Source of the DNA: JAAYCI01 sp964367945
Lineage (GTDB): Bacteria > Bacillota > Clostridia > Oscillospirales > Ruminococcaceae
Direction: 5' to 3'
Assembly (NCBI GenBank): GCA_964367945.1
Contig: CAYIZZ010000028.1
Span: 1 to 20,601, forward strand
DNA: 20,601 nt
This document shows, one piece after another, positions 1-8,334 of the stretch; the stretch's first letter is position 1; every line of letters begins with the position of its first letter. A program made the translations under genes and the position numbers. The notes beneath the pieces were generated by a model. That model made no database searches and had not been told where the DNA came from. It was given only the letters and a program-made list of their open reading frames with translations.

Positions 1-403
1 GACCCATGAAAACATCCTCCTTGTATGCATAGCATATATATCATATTATTTTAGTGCAAGGCATATTTATCGCCATTTTACAATAATTATAACATTATAT
101 CATAATGATAGCATATTTCCAAACCAAGCATTCACACGATTTCTTTTCACTTTACGTTACGCATTTAGGGAGTGGGTAAAAAGAATGGATCTAGTAACAA
201 AAAATGATATAACAAAAGCATGATAACATGTAAAAGAAAAAACGAAAAATATCCAAGTTGTGGAAAGCGTGATACATTTACAGTCGAGGGTATAAATGTC
301 TATTTGATGCATTATATTCCTCTGCTTTCTGTGCCTGACTATTTGTAAATCAGTTTTGTCCACACCCAGGTTTCAAGGTCCACGCCAAGGTTTTAAAGGG
401 TCG

Positions 404-432
404 TTGACTTATTATTTGTTTTATGCTAACGT
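404..432 (+). promoter_or_regulatory. Candidate promoter of the polysaccharide cluster
   Basis: TTGACT (404-409) is followed, after a 17-base spacer, by TAACGT (427-432) preceded by a TG at 424-425, an extended -10 arrangement. It lies about 65 bases ahead of the first gene of the cluster. The rest of 1-496 is AT-rich and I see no credible gene in it; the only other pattern is a short imperfect tandem repeat of an AGGTTT..AAGG unit at about 367-400. The promoter is inferred from consensus alone. Confidence 0.35.
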
Positions 433-496
433 ATATATGAATTGTGCCTTGAATATAAGTGTTGTTTGATTAGGCTGAATTTAAAATGGAGGGTTA

Positions 497-1807
497 ATGG
501 TTTTTAAAAAAATTAAAAACATTGAAACATTTATCATCTATTTTGTGGTGTTGTTATCAATAAATTTAAGTGGGAATATTTTTTTTGTGTCATTTAACCA
601 TCGAGAAATGGTTATAGCTGTTTTGGGGATAGTATGCTTTTCATATTTATTGTTAAGAAAACGTAATAATGATAGATATACAATAAATAAAAACAGTATT
701 ATTTTATTTCTCTTGGCTGTAATGTTTTTGCTTATCACAATGTTTATTAACGGTATTGATGATAACTATATTGCAGTTATGTTACAATTATTTATAGCAT
801 TGATTGTGACAGAAATAATGACACATGAAAAATTCACCGAAGTATATATTAACATAATGTTTTTTTTGGCATTTGTTTCGTTAATTTGCTTTTTTATATA
901 TCAAGCAATACCACAAATAGCCCTTTTGTTTCCAAAAACAGACGCAATTGCATCTGTTGATTATTATAATGCAGGAATTTTTGTGTTTCAAGCATTTGCC
1001 GACTATGATTATTTGCGGCCTACAGCAAGAAATAATGGGATCTTTTGGGAACCCGGAGCGTATCAAGCATTTTTGACTTTAGCCTTGGCTTTTTACATGA
1101 CTTATAAATTTGATAGTGCTAAAATTCATACAAAACTATTATATCCGGTTGTTTTTATACTAACTTTATTATCCACAGGTTCAACTTTAGCATTAGTATC
1201 AATTTTTTTGGTCTTTGTAGCCAATTTCAAGCGGATTATTACTTTTTTTAAGGATTTGTTTAAAGACTATTGGAGCAGATTTGTTAAATCACGTTATAGG
1301 TCTCTTATCGTTGTATTAATTATTGTATTAATTGTGGTTTTATGTTTTGTTTTGTTTTCTGTTTTATTTTCAGTATTACGTGTTTTTATATTACAATTTG
1401 TTGTAAAACTTCAATATGAAATAAATGAAGGAATCGGTAATATCATTGCGCGCACTTCGCTAGACAAAATTCAGCATATTATACATGATGGAACGTTTTA
1501 TTTTTTCGGCATGTCATCTTCAACCTGTGAAATTGTAGCTCCCAACTGCTGGAATTCCATTATTTTTTCAATTCTGTCGTATGGTATTCCATTTTCGATG
1601 CTTCTTTTGTTTGGATATTTCAAGTACACACGTAGGTATTTTGAAGGCAGTTTTATTGTTGTGTTCATCATGCTGTGTTTTGCCTTTTCAACACAGATGT
1701 TGTTTTTAAAGCCCTTATTCCTTTGTCTGGTTTTTTATGGGATAAAAAGCCAAAAGACGCAAAAAAAATATATTAGTAACGATTCCATGGGAGCAAATGA
1801 TGATTGA
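497..1807 (+). CDS. Wzy-like O-antigen/capsule polymerase or ligase, multi-pass membrane protein
   Basis: This 436-residue, strongly hydrophobic protein probably polymerises repeat units outside the membrane, or ligates the finished glycan. About ten or more membrane segments are visible, with a longer loop after residue ~150. The loop holds NNGIFWEPGAYQAF (residues 179-192), a motif I know from Gram-positive Wzy/EpsK-type proteins of the O-antigen ligase superfamily. A second loop near residues 310-355 precedes the last helices. The ATG follows GGAGGG (488-493) with a short spacer. It is the first gene of the cluster and overlaps the next by 11 bases, so the two are probably translationally coupled. 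Polymerase versus ligase cannot be told apart from sequence, because members of both groups share this topology; polymerase is favoured because a flippase lies in the same cluster. Confidence 0.8.
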   Translation: MVFKKIKNIETFIIYFVVLLSINLSGNIFFVSFNHREMVIAVLGIVCFSYLLLRKRNNDRYTINKNSIILFLLAVMFLLITMFINGIDDNYIAVMLQLFIALIVTEIMTHEKFTEVYINIMFFLAFVSLICFFIYQAIPQIALLFPKTDAIASVDYYNAGIFVFQAFADYDYLRPTARNNGIFWEPGAYQAFLTLALAFYMTYKFDSAKIHTKLLYPVVFILTLLSTGSTLALVSIFLVFVANFKRIITFFKDLFKDYWSRFVKSRYRSLIVVLIIVLIVVLCFVLFSVLFSVLRVFILQFVVKLQYEINEGIGNIIARTSLDKIQHIIHDGTFYFFGMSSSTCEIVAPNCWNSIIFSILSYGIPFSMLLLFGYFKYTRRYFEGSFIVVFIMLCFAFSTQMLFLKPLFLCLVFYGIKSQKTQKKYISNDSMGANDD

Positions 1808-3011
1808 TTTAGATTTGGTTTTCCTTGGAGGATTATTCCCACAAGAGCTAAAAGAAGAAATTTCAACAAATTCTATCGGTGCAGTTCAAAACGCCGCAGA
1901 TGCATTACAATGGAATTATGTTAAAGGGTTTAATCAGCTAGGAATAAATAACTTTAAAATTATCAACTCCTTATTCATAGGCTCTTACCCAAAAAGATAT
2001 AAAAAGCTTGTAATTAATTCAAGTTTTTTTGAGAATAACCACTGTAAGAATAATTTAAATGTAGGTTTCAATAACTTGAGTGGATACAAGATTTTTTCGC
2101 GCAAAAATTCGCTGAAAAAGCCGCTGAAAGAATGGGCCCAAAACGGAGCACAAAATAAAGCGATAATAGCATATGCGTTGACAACTGTTATGGTAGACAG
2201 CCTTATCTATGTGAAAAAACTGAACCCTAATATTAAAACATGCCTTATAGTGCCGGACTTGCCTGAATATATGAACTTATCTACGGAAAAAACGGGGTTA
2301 TATACCCGTCTTAAATCCTGGGACATGAAAAAATTATATGAAAAAGTGTCCGAAATTGATTCGTTTGTTTTACTGACAAAACAGATGAATGATAAACTGA
2401 AAATACAAAACTTCGTTGTAGTAGAGGGCGTTGCATCGGATAATATTTCGCCACAAAAAAACAGTGATATCATACCGAAAAGCGTTTTATATGCAGGGAC
2501 TTTAAACGAACGTTACGGCGTGAAAAGTTTGGTGGAGGCGTTTGCTAAAACCACAGATCCTGAAATGAGGCTTATTTTATGTGGTGTGGGAGACAGCGAG
2601 AACTTTATAAAAGAAATGGCACAAAAAGACAAACGTATACTATTTAAAGGTGCATTGTCTCGTGATGATGTGCTGAAGTTAATAGGGAAATCTTCATTGA
2701 TAGCAAACCCGCGAAAAAACGACGAAGAGTTTACGAAATACAGCTTTCCTTCAAAAAACATTGAAGCATTGTCAAGTGGTAGACCTTTGCTGGCGTATAA
2801 GCTGGACGGGATTCCTGATGAGTATGATGACTACATTTACTACGTTAAAGATAATGACGTTTTAAGCTTGTCGAAAAAACTGCAGGAGATTTGTAACAAA
2901 CCACCACAAGAACTGCATGAGTTTGGTGAAAACGCAAAGAAGTTTGTGCTGGAAAATAAAAGCACTGCTTTGCAGGCAAAAAAAGTGCTTGATATGCTAA
3001 AAAATCAGTAA
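1797..3011 (+). CDS. GT4-type glycosyltransferase
   Basis: Probable cytoplasmic GT-B-fold sugar transferase acting on the lipid-linked repeat unit. The C-terminal half is typical of the GT4/glycosyl transferase group 1 domain: a strand and loop at VLYAGTLNERYGVKSLVEAF (about residues 230-249), then LILCGVGD (259-266), an IGKSSLIANPR segment (296-306) and SFPSKNIEALSSGRPLLAY (316-334), where the nucleotide-sugar ribose and phosphates usually bind. The N-terminal half is divergent and no sugar specificity can be read from it. Two consecutive ATG codons exist (1797 and 1800). The SD-like GGGAG at 1789-1793 sits better spaced from 1800, so the true start may be one codon later. It overlaps the upstream polymerase gene, which suggests translational coupling. 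Confidence 0.85.
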   Translation: MMIDLDLVFLGGLFPQELKEEISTNSIGAVQNAADALQWNYVKGFNQLGINNFKIINSLFIGSYPKRYKKLVINSSFFENNHCKNNLNVGFNNLSGYKIFSRKNSLKKPLKEWAQNGAQNKAIIAYALTTVMVDSLIYVKKLNPNIKTCLIVPDLPEYMNLSTEKTGLYTRLKSWDMKKLYEKVSEIDSFVLLTKQMNDKLKIQNFVVVEGVASDNISPQKNSDIIPKSVLYAGTLNERYGVKSLVEAFAKTTDPEMRLILCGVGDSENFIKEMAQKDKRILFKGALSRDDVLKLIGKSSLIANPRKNDEEFTKYSFPSKNIEALSSGRPLLAYKLDGIPDEYDDYIYYVKDNDVLSLSKKLQEICNKPPQELHEFGENAKKFVLENKSTALQAKKVLDMLKNQ

Positions 3012-3044
3012 CATGTACTAGGTAAGATATGGGAGGTATATTAA

Positions 3045-3425
3045 TTGCTGAAAAATAGATATAAAAAGGTGTTATCTACAGTTGTGTTAATTTTACTCAC
3101 TTTTATTGTGTCTTTATTTTTCACAATATATTGGTTTGATTCAGATTTTCGTGCATGGGATGATTTTTCGGAAGCATACTCCTTAGGGCGTATTTATCAA
3201 ATGCAAATAGGCCATGAAAATATCGCCGGATTTTTAATAGCATCCTCTGGAGAGAACACCAGCGAGGAATTGTTTTTAAACGAGTTGCCATTTGAGTCAA
3301 CAAGCTTATATGTTCATCAAATCGGTTTGCAGGGAACTGCACTGGGGCTTTTGAACCAAGCATTGTGTCTTTTGAGTCTTCAGCCATTGCTTCGTCTTCA
3401 AATTCTTCATTTTGTTGTGATTTAG
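3045..3425 (+). CDS. N-terminal part of an interrupted polytopic membrane protein
   Basis: 126 residues starting at TTG 3045, eight bases after a strong GGGAGG (3031-3036). Residues ~8-32 form a membrane helix, followed by an extracytoplasmic-looking stretch with FDSDFRAWDDFSEAYSLGR and SLYVHQIGLQGTALGLLNQA. Reading stops at TAG 3423-3425. The same frame stays open straight after that codon and runs into the ORF at 3495 without any shift, giving one 444-residue protein with a single nonsense codon. Conserved membrane proteins of roughly this size and layout occur in Gram-positive polysaccharide clusters, but I cannot give a function; a GT-C-like transferase is one possibility. A functional N-terminal fragment alone seems unlikely. 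Confidence 0.6.
   Translation: MLKNRYKKVLSTVVLILLTFIVSLFFTIYWFDSDFRAWDDFSEAYSLGRIYQMQIGHENIAGFLIASSGENTSEELFLNELPFESTSLYVHQIGLQGTALGLLNQALCLLSLQPLLRLQILHFVVI
3423..3425 (+). other. In-frame TAG interrupting the membrane protein gene
   Basis: The codon between ATT and TCT is TAG. Immediately after it the frame reads SFIATFTSICYWAYKEFG and continues into the downstream ORF. One substitution (for example TTG or TGG to TAG) would explain it. TAG is also the terminal stop of the SGNH protein gene (17051-17053) and of the T5orf172 gene (19906-19908), which argues against general amber recoding here. Confidence 0.75.
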
Positions 3426-3494
3426 TCTTTTATTGCCACATTTACTTCTATATGCTATTGGGCATATAAAGAGTTTGGCATATTAAGTGGACTA

Positions 3495-4379
3495 TTGCCG
3501 ATGATTGTGGTGTTGCCGTCTCCGTGGATTCAAATGAGCATTGGAAATTTGTATTGGGTGACGGGGTTATTTTTTTTGCCAATGGCCATCAATTGTTGGG
3601 TGTGTAGATATTACGAAAACAAGCCCAAGATCCCACTATGGACCAACGCAATTATTGCTTTGGCATTGTTAATCCGTTTTGCTTGTGGGTTTGAATTCAC
3701 CAGTGCGGTTTTAATTTCTATGGAAATTCCGGTGATGTACTATTTGTTGAAACATAGAAAAAAGGCAAAAAAATGGTTTAAGGCAGCTTTATTGAATGGA
3801 ATTGCAGGCATAGGAGCTTTTTTACTGGCCATGGGCATTTGGCTAGCAAAATTGGTTACGTTTTATGGAACTTTGCAACGTGCGCTACTGCAATTACTTA
3901 CCCCTATCGCTACAAGAGTTGGTTTGTTTGGCGACGTTTTGAATGTCTTAGAGCCAGATGTAAAAGTCATTATAGAAAATAGCCTACAAAAACCTCTGGT
4001 GGAGATACTGAATTATTATTTAATGGCAGACAACGTGATATTCAACATTACCATGATGGAATGCATTTTAATTTATGCAACTATTTTAGCTTTAACTATA
4101 ATAGCATGCAAGGCTACAAACTTAAAACAGGCTTTGTATCACCACGGAAAACTGGCAGCAATTGTTTTGTTGGCGTTTACAGCACCGGTGTCATGGTTTG
4201 TTTTAGGCAGAGGACACGCTTCTCTTCATACGCATATAAATTTTATCCTTTGGTTTACCCCACTCATTCCGTTTATGGCCTTTCATATCGGATATTGTGT
4301 TACAACAGGGACTTCCATCATCATAAAACATATCAAACAAAAGAATACAAAAGATAAATCTGAAAAAGCAAAGTCGTAA
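3495..4379 (+). CDS. C-terminal part of the interrupted polytopic membrane protein
   Basis: 294 residues with about seven hydrophobic segments. It continues the frame of the fragment at 3045-3425; 23 further codons are open between TAG 3423 and this ATG. No ribosome binding site precedes the ATG at 3495 (only a weak AAGTGG about 12 bases away), so independent translation is doubtful. Visible landmarks are SPWIQMSIGNLYWVTGLFF near the start and, near the end, SWFVLGRGHASLHTHINFIL, whose His/Asn-rich loop next to a helix could be functional. The C-terminus is basic (KHIKQKNTKDKSEKAKS), suggesting a cytoplasmic tail. Likely role is glycan assembly at the membrane, by neighbourhood only. It may be a decaying gene or an assembly-level substitution. 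Confidence 0.6.
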   Translation: MPMIVVLPSPWIQMSIGNLYWVTGLFFLPMAINCWVCRYYENKPKIPLWTNAIIALALLIRFACGFEFTSAVLISMEIPVMYYLLKHRKKAKKWFKAALLNGIAGIGAFLLAMGIWLAKLVTFYGTLQRALLQLLTPIATRVGLFGDVLNVLEPDVKVIIENSLQKPLVEILNYYLMADNVIFNITMMECILIYATILALTIIACKATNLKQALYHHGKLAAIVLLAFTAPVSWFVLGRGHASLHTHINFILWFTPLIPFMAFHIGYCVTTGTSIIIKHIKQKNTKDKSEKAKS

Positions 4380-4401
4380 GAATCCACCATGGGAGATTTT
4401 C

Positions 4402-5640
4402 ATGAAAGTACTATGGCTGTGTAATATAACATTACCAGAGATAAGTGAAAAATTAAATAAAGATAAAACCAATGTAGGCGGATGGATATCTTCTATGGCA
4501 AGTTTGCTTTTAGAAAAAGACAATTTTTCTTTGGTGTATTTATTTCCTAACAAAGGTGAAAATATTAAGGGCAATATAAATAATTTGTTTTATTATGGTT
4601 TTGATGAAAACAACTCATACAATACATTTGACGCTATATTACAAAAAGAAAAGCCCGATGTTGTGCATATATTCGGCACTGAATATGCACATACATTGAT
4701 AATGGTTGATGCATGTGAACAGCTAAATTTACTAAATAAAACTGTAATCAACATTCAAGGACTAACAAGTGTTATAGCAAAACATTACTATGCCGATTTA
4801 CCAAGTAGTGTTATAAACGGTTTTACTTTCAGAGATTTCATCAAGCAAGATAACATTGCACAACAACGAAAAAAGTTTGAAAAACGTGGAATTGATGAGA
4901 TAAAAGCACTTCGCAAATGCAGGCATGTAATAGGCCGCACCACTTGGGATAAAGCGTGCACTACAAAGATTAATCCTAAAATAAATTACCATCATTGTAA
5001 CGAAATCCTGCGCAAGGAATTTTATAAGCATAAATGGAATATCGATAATTGTGAAAAATATTCAATTTTTGTTAGTCAGGCGCATTACCCTATTAAGGGT
5101 ATGCATTATCTATTAGAAGCGATGCCGCATATTTTAAGCAATTTTCCAAAGGCGCATGTTTACACCACAGGGCCTGATTTATTGAATATGAGCCTTAAGC
5201 AAAAAGTGAAAATGAACTCATATCAAAAATATTTGATAAAGCTTATTAAAAAGTATAATCTTGAAAACAATATAACATTCTTAGGCAATTTAAACGAAAA
5301 ACAAATGTGTGAGCAATATTTGAAAAGCCATGTTTTTGTTTCATCATCGGCTATAGAAAATTCACCCAACTCAGTGTGTGAAGCAATGATGCTGGGAGTA
5401 CCAACAGTTTCTAGCATGGTTGGTGGAGTTTCTACTTTGCTTAATCATGAAATTGAAGGATATTTATATCAGCATAACGCATCATATATGCTTTCATACT
5501 ATATTTGTAATATTTTTTCCAATAGCTTGCTTGCACAAAAATTCTCAAGTAATTCAGCGGTTCGTGCACATAAAACACATTGTGTCGACGAAATTCTAAA
5601 TACATTGCTGAGCTTTTATGCACAATTGGAAATTGAGTAA
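4402..5640 (+). CDS. GT4 glycosyltransferase
   Basis: 412-residue cytoplasmic GT-B enzyme. The N-terminal domain starts MKVLWLCNITLPEIS and has the glycine-containing NVGGWISSMASLL loop (24-36). The C-terminal domain starts at about residue 220 with IFVSQAHYPIKGMHYLLEAM, where the substrate-side basic/His region of GT4 lies, then VYTTGP (253-258) and NITFLGNLNEKQMCEQY (290-306). The GT4 acid pair E-x7-E is present as E319 and E327 in SAIENSPNSVCEAMMLGVPT, so a retaining transferase is expected. ATG 4402 follows GGGAG at 4391-4395. It lies 22 bases after the interrupted membrane gene and 8 bases before the pyruvyl transferase gene, in one transcription unit. The donor sugar is unknown. Confidence 0.9.
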   Translation: MKVLWLCNITLPEISEKLNKDKTNVGGWISSMASLLLEKDNFSLVYLFPNKGENIKGNINNLFYYGFDENNSYNTFDAILQKEKPDVVHIFGTEYAHTLIMVDACEQLNLLNKTVINIQGLTSVIAKHYYADLPSSVINGFTFRDFIKQDNIAQQRKKFEKRGIDEIKALRKCRHVIGRTTWDKACTTKINPKINYHHCNEILRKEFYKHKWNIDNCEKYSIFVSQAHYPIKGMHYLLEAMPHILSNFPKAHVYTTGPDLLNMSLKQKVKMNSYQKYLIKLIKKYNLENNITFLGNLNEKQMCEQYLKSHVFVSSSAIENSPNSVCEAMMLGVPTVSSMVGGVSTLLNHEIEGYLYQHNASYMLSYYICNIFSNSLLAQKFSSNSAVRAHKTHCVDEILNTLLSFYAQLEIE

Positions 5641-5648
5641 GGAGTATA

Positions 5649-6764
5649 ATGAATATACGTAAACTAATATCCAAATCTAAGTTTTTGAAGTCGATGATAT
5701 TAAAAGCAATGAAATTGGCAGAAGAAATAAAATGTTTTTTCAGCACATTCAAAACGTTTTTAGTGATGGATAAAAAAGCTAAATCAATATTTTATATAGG
5801 CGTACCGGCACATAAAAACTTGGGTGATTTAGCTCAAGGAGTGTGTATTAGAGAATGGATTAAGGAAAATTATCCTGATTTTCAAGTTGTGCCATTAGAA
5901 ACAAATGGTCTTGTAAATACCCGTTTTTCGTTGATTCATAAGCTAAAAAAACATTTTAAAGAAGAACACGATTTTATTATTTTTCAAAGCGGATATACTA
6001 TAACGGATCTTGGCGGATATGCTGATATTATGCACAGAACAGTCATATCATTACTGCCGAATGCGAGAATTTTAATGATGCCGCAAACGATTTTTTTCCA
6101 AAATAACGAAAATCAAATGCGCACAGCAGCAAATCACAATTCGGCGAAAAACATGTTGTTGATGGCACGTGATGAAGTTTCATATGAAATGGCGCTTTCA
6201 ATGTTTCCGAATCTAAAAATTGAACTATACCCTGATATAGTAACCACATTGATAGGCACATACCGGTATGAATATGCTAAAAGCGGGGTTTTATTTTGTT
6301 GCAGAAATGATGTGGAAAAGTTTTATCCGGATGATGAAATCAACGATTTAATGATGAAAATTTCAAATGTAGAAAGAGTTGAAAAAACAGACACAACAAA
6401 AAATATACGTGCAAGCAAAATGGTTAAAGAAGCAAAATTTTATATGGAAAAAGAAATTGACCACTATGCAAAGTTTAAGTTGCTCATAACCGATAGATAT
6501 CATGGGACTATTTTTTCTTTAATTGCCGGCACTCCTGTTATAATTATTAAATCTACAGACCATAAGGTGACAACAGGCGCAAAATGGTTTGAAGGGGTTT
6601 ATGATGATTATGTGTATGTTGCAGATTCGCTGGATGACGCGCATGAGCTGGCTTTACAGATATTAAAGAAAGATCTATCCCATGAAATGACGCCACATTT
6701 TAAACAGTTGTATTATGATAAATTGAAATTTTTGTTTGAAAGTATGAATCCTTACAAAAATTAA
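5649..6764 (+). CDS. Polysaccharide pyruvyl transferase family protein
   Basis: 371 residues; the family (CsaB/WcaK type) moves pyruvate from phosphoenolpyruvate onto a sugar to make a ketal, adding negative charge to a glycan. After a helical N-terminal extension of about 45 residues come IFYIGVPAHKNLGDLAQG (47-64), a typical NxGD-type opening; FIIFQSGYTITDLGGY (109-124); ILMMPQTIFF (141-150); and the hallmark C-terminal ITDRYHGTIFSLIAGTPVII (280-299), with DRYHG at 282-286 containing the conserved Arg and His. The SD AGGAG (5640-5644) overlaps the stop codon of the previous gene, so the two are tightly coupled. Some family members are not strict pyruvyl transferases, so the exact donor is an inference. 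Confidence 0.85.
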   Translation: MNIRKLISKSKFLKSMILKAMKLAEEIKCFFSTFKTFLVMDKKAKSIFYIGVPAHKNLGDLAQGVCIREWIKENYPDFQVVPLETNGLVNTRFSLIHKLKKHFKEEHDFIIFQSGYTITDLGGYADIMHRTVISLLPNARILMMPQTIFFQNNENQMRTAANHNSAKNMLLMARDEVSYEMALSMFPNLKIELYPDIVTTLIGTYRYEYAKSGVLFCCRNDVEKFYPDDEINDLMMKISNVERVEKTDTTKNIRASKMVKEAKFYMEKEIDHYAKFKLLITDRYHGTIFSLIAGTPVIIIKSTDHKVTTGAKWFEGVYDDYVYVADSLDDAHELALQILKKDLSHEMTPHFKQLYYDKLKFLFESMNPYKN

Positions 6765-6791
6765 ATTGATATTTATTGCAAAAGGAGATAT

Positions 6792-8324
6792 ATGTCTTCG
6801 CATCGTACAGAAAACGCAAAACGCAATGTTTTATTTGGCTTTATAGCTTTAATAGTACAAATGGTGGGACCTTTTGTTGTAAGAACTGTAATGATTTATT
6901 ACATGGGAATACAGTATGTGGGTTTAAGCAGTTTGTTTGCTTCTATTTTACATGTACTAAATTTAGCAGAACTTGGTGTAGGCTCAGCCATAACGTATTT
7001 TATGTACAAACCGGTCGAAGAAAAAGATGTAGATACAATATGTGCCTTGATGAACCTATATAAAAAGTACTATAGAGTTATTGGCATTGCTGTTTTATGC
7101 TTAGGACTGGTAATATTACCGCTTGTTCCACATTTAATCAGCGGAGAAGTTCCACAAGGGTTAAATGTGTTTGTGCTGTATATTCTAAATTTGTCTGCAA
7201 CTGTGGTTTCGTATTGGCTTTTTGCTTATAAAAATGTTGTGATTGTAGTTCACCAACGCAATGATATCATAGAAAAAATCAATATTCTAATCAAGCTTTT
7301 GTTATGTATAATGCAAATAACAATAATAATTTTATTCGATAATTACTATTATTATTTGTTAGCTGCAATAGCTTTGCAAATTATATCAAATTTAATTACT
7401 GCTTATCGTTCCAACAAAATGTTTCCTCAATTCAAGGCACACGGTAATTTACCGCAAAAAACTATTAAAGAGATAAACGCAAAAGTAAAAGCCCTTTTTA
7501 CATCTAAATTTGGGGAAGTAATTGTAACATCTGTAGATACTATTATTATCTCTGCTTTTTTAGGATTGACTATATTGGCAAGATATAACAACTATTATTA
7601 TATAGTCACTTCGATATATTTGGTTACATCCGTGCTGATAAAGTCTGTTCAATCCGGCATAGGCAACTCATTAATTGTGGAAAAAGAAATTGATAAAATC
7701 AAAATTTTCAATAAATTCAACTTTATTGTTTATTGGATATTCTCCTTCATGATTGCGGCTTTTGCTATTTTAATTCAAGAGTTTATAATTGTGTGGGTAG
7801 GCACAGAAAACTTAATTCCAATAGGCTGTGTGATTTCGCTGGTTTTGGTTATGTATTTGCAGTCTATAAATCAAGTTTTGGTTTTGTATAGAGATGCGAG
7901 CGCTTTGTGGGATGTTGATAAATATCGGCCACTTGTAACAGCACTGGTGAATTTGCTATTAAATTTGTTGACAGTAAATGTAATTGGCTTATACGGTGTA
8001 ATCTTATCAACATTTGCAAGTGTCTTTTTTGTTGGCTATCCATGGCTAATAAGAAATATATTTACTTATGTTTTAAAAAGCTACAAGTCAGTCTACATTA
8101 AAAAAACCATTAATAATTTTATTGTTTTTTTAATAGGAAGCTTTTTAAGTGCTTTTTTATGTTCATTTGTTTCAATTAGTTCTTTTTTAGGAATAATGAT
8201 AAAATTCGCTATAATATGTATTGTATACAACACAGTGATAATCATCGCAAATTATAACAGGCAAGAATTTAAAGATGTTATTGAAATTTTGAAAACCAGT
8301 GCACATAAATTAAAAATAAAGTGA
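6792..8324 (+). CDS. Wzx/MATE-type polysaccharide flippase
   Basis: 510-residue integral membrane protein with about 12-14 predicted helices, matching the polysaccharide transport/oligosaccharide flippase family that moves lipid-linked repeat units across the membrane. The start reads MSSHRTENAKRNVLFGFIAL, with a basic cytoplasmic N-terminus, then VVRTVMIYYMGIQYVGLSSL, a segment that recurs in Gram-positive members (the residue pattern around MGIQYVGLNSLF). LAELGVGSAITYFMYKPV follows. The SD AGGAG at 6783-6787 is ideally spaced from ATG 6792. It sits between the pyruvyl transferase and the TPP enzyme. Together with the Wzy-like gene it points to Wzx/Wzy-dependent assembly rather than ABC export; no ABC transporter is in the window. 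Confidence 0.9.
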   Translation: MSSHRTENAKRNVLFGFIALIVQMVGPFVVRTVMIYYMGIQYVGLSSLFASILHVLNLAELGVGSAITYFMYKPVEEKDVDTICALMNLYKKYYRVIGIAVLCLGLVILPLVPHLISGEVPQGLNVFVLYILNLSATVVSYWLFAYKNVVIVVHQRNDIIEKINILIKLLLCIMQITIIILFDNYYYYLLAAIALQIISNLITAYRSNKMFPQFKAHGNLPQKTIKEINAKVKALFTSKFGEVIVTSVDTIIISAFLGLTILARYNNYYYIVTSIYLVTSVLIKSVQSGIGNSLIVEKEIDKIKIFNKFNFIVYWIFSFMIAAFAILIQEFIIVWVGTENLIPIGCVISLVLVMYLQSINQVLVLYRDASALWDVDKYRPLVTALVNLLLNLLTVNVIGLYGVILSTFASVFFVGYPWLIRNIFTYVLKSYKSVYIKKTINNFIVFLIGSFLSAFLCSFVSISSFLGIMIKFAIICIVYNTVIIIANYNRQEFKDVIEILKTSAHKLKIK

Positions 8325-8334
8325 GTGATAATAT

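Noticed and set aside
157..363. 68-codon ORF on the - strand before the cluster
   Set aside because: It begins with GTG, has no ribosome binding site, its composition looks random, and it overlaps the upstream leader of the cluster.
3423..3425. TAG as a recoded sense codon (pyrrolysine or suppressor)
   Set aside because: TAG ends at least two other genes in the window, and this is the only internal case, so a point mutation is simpler.
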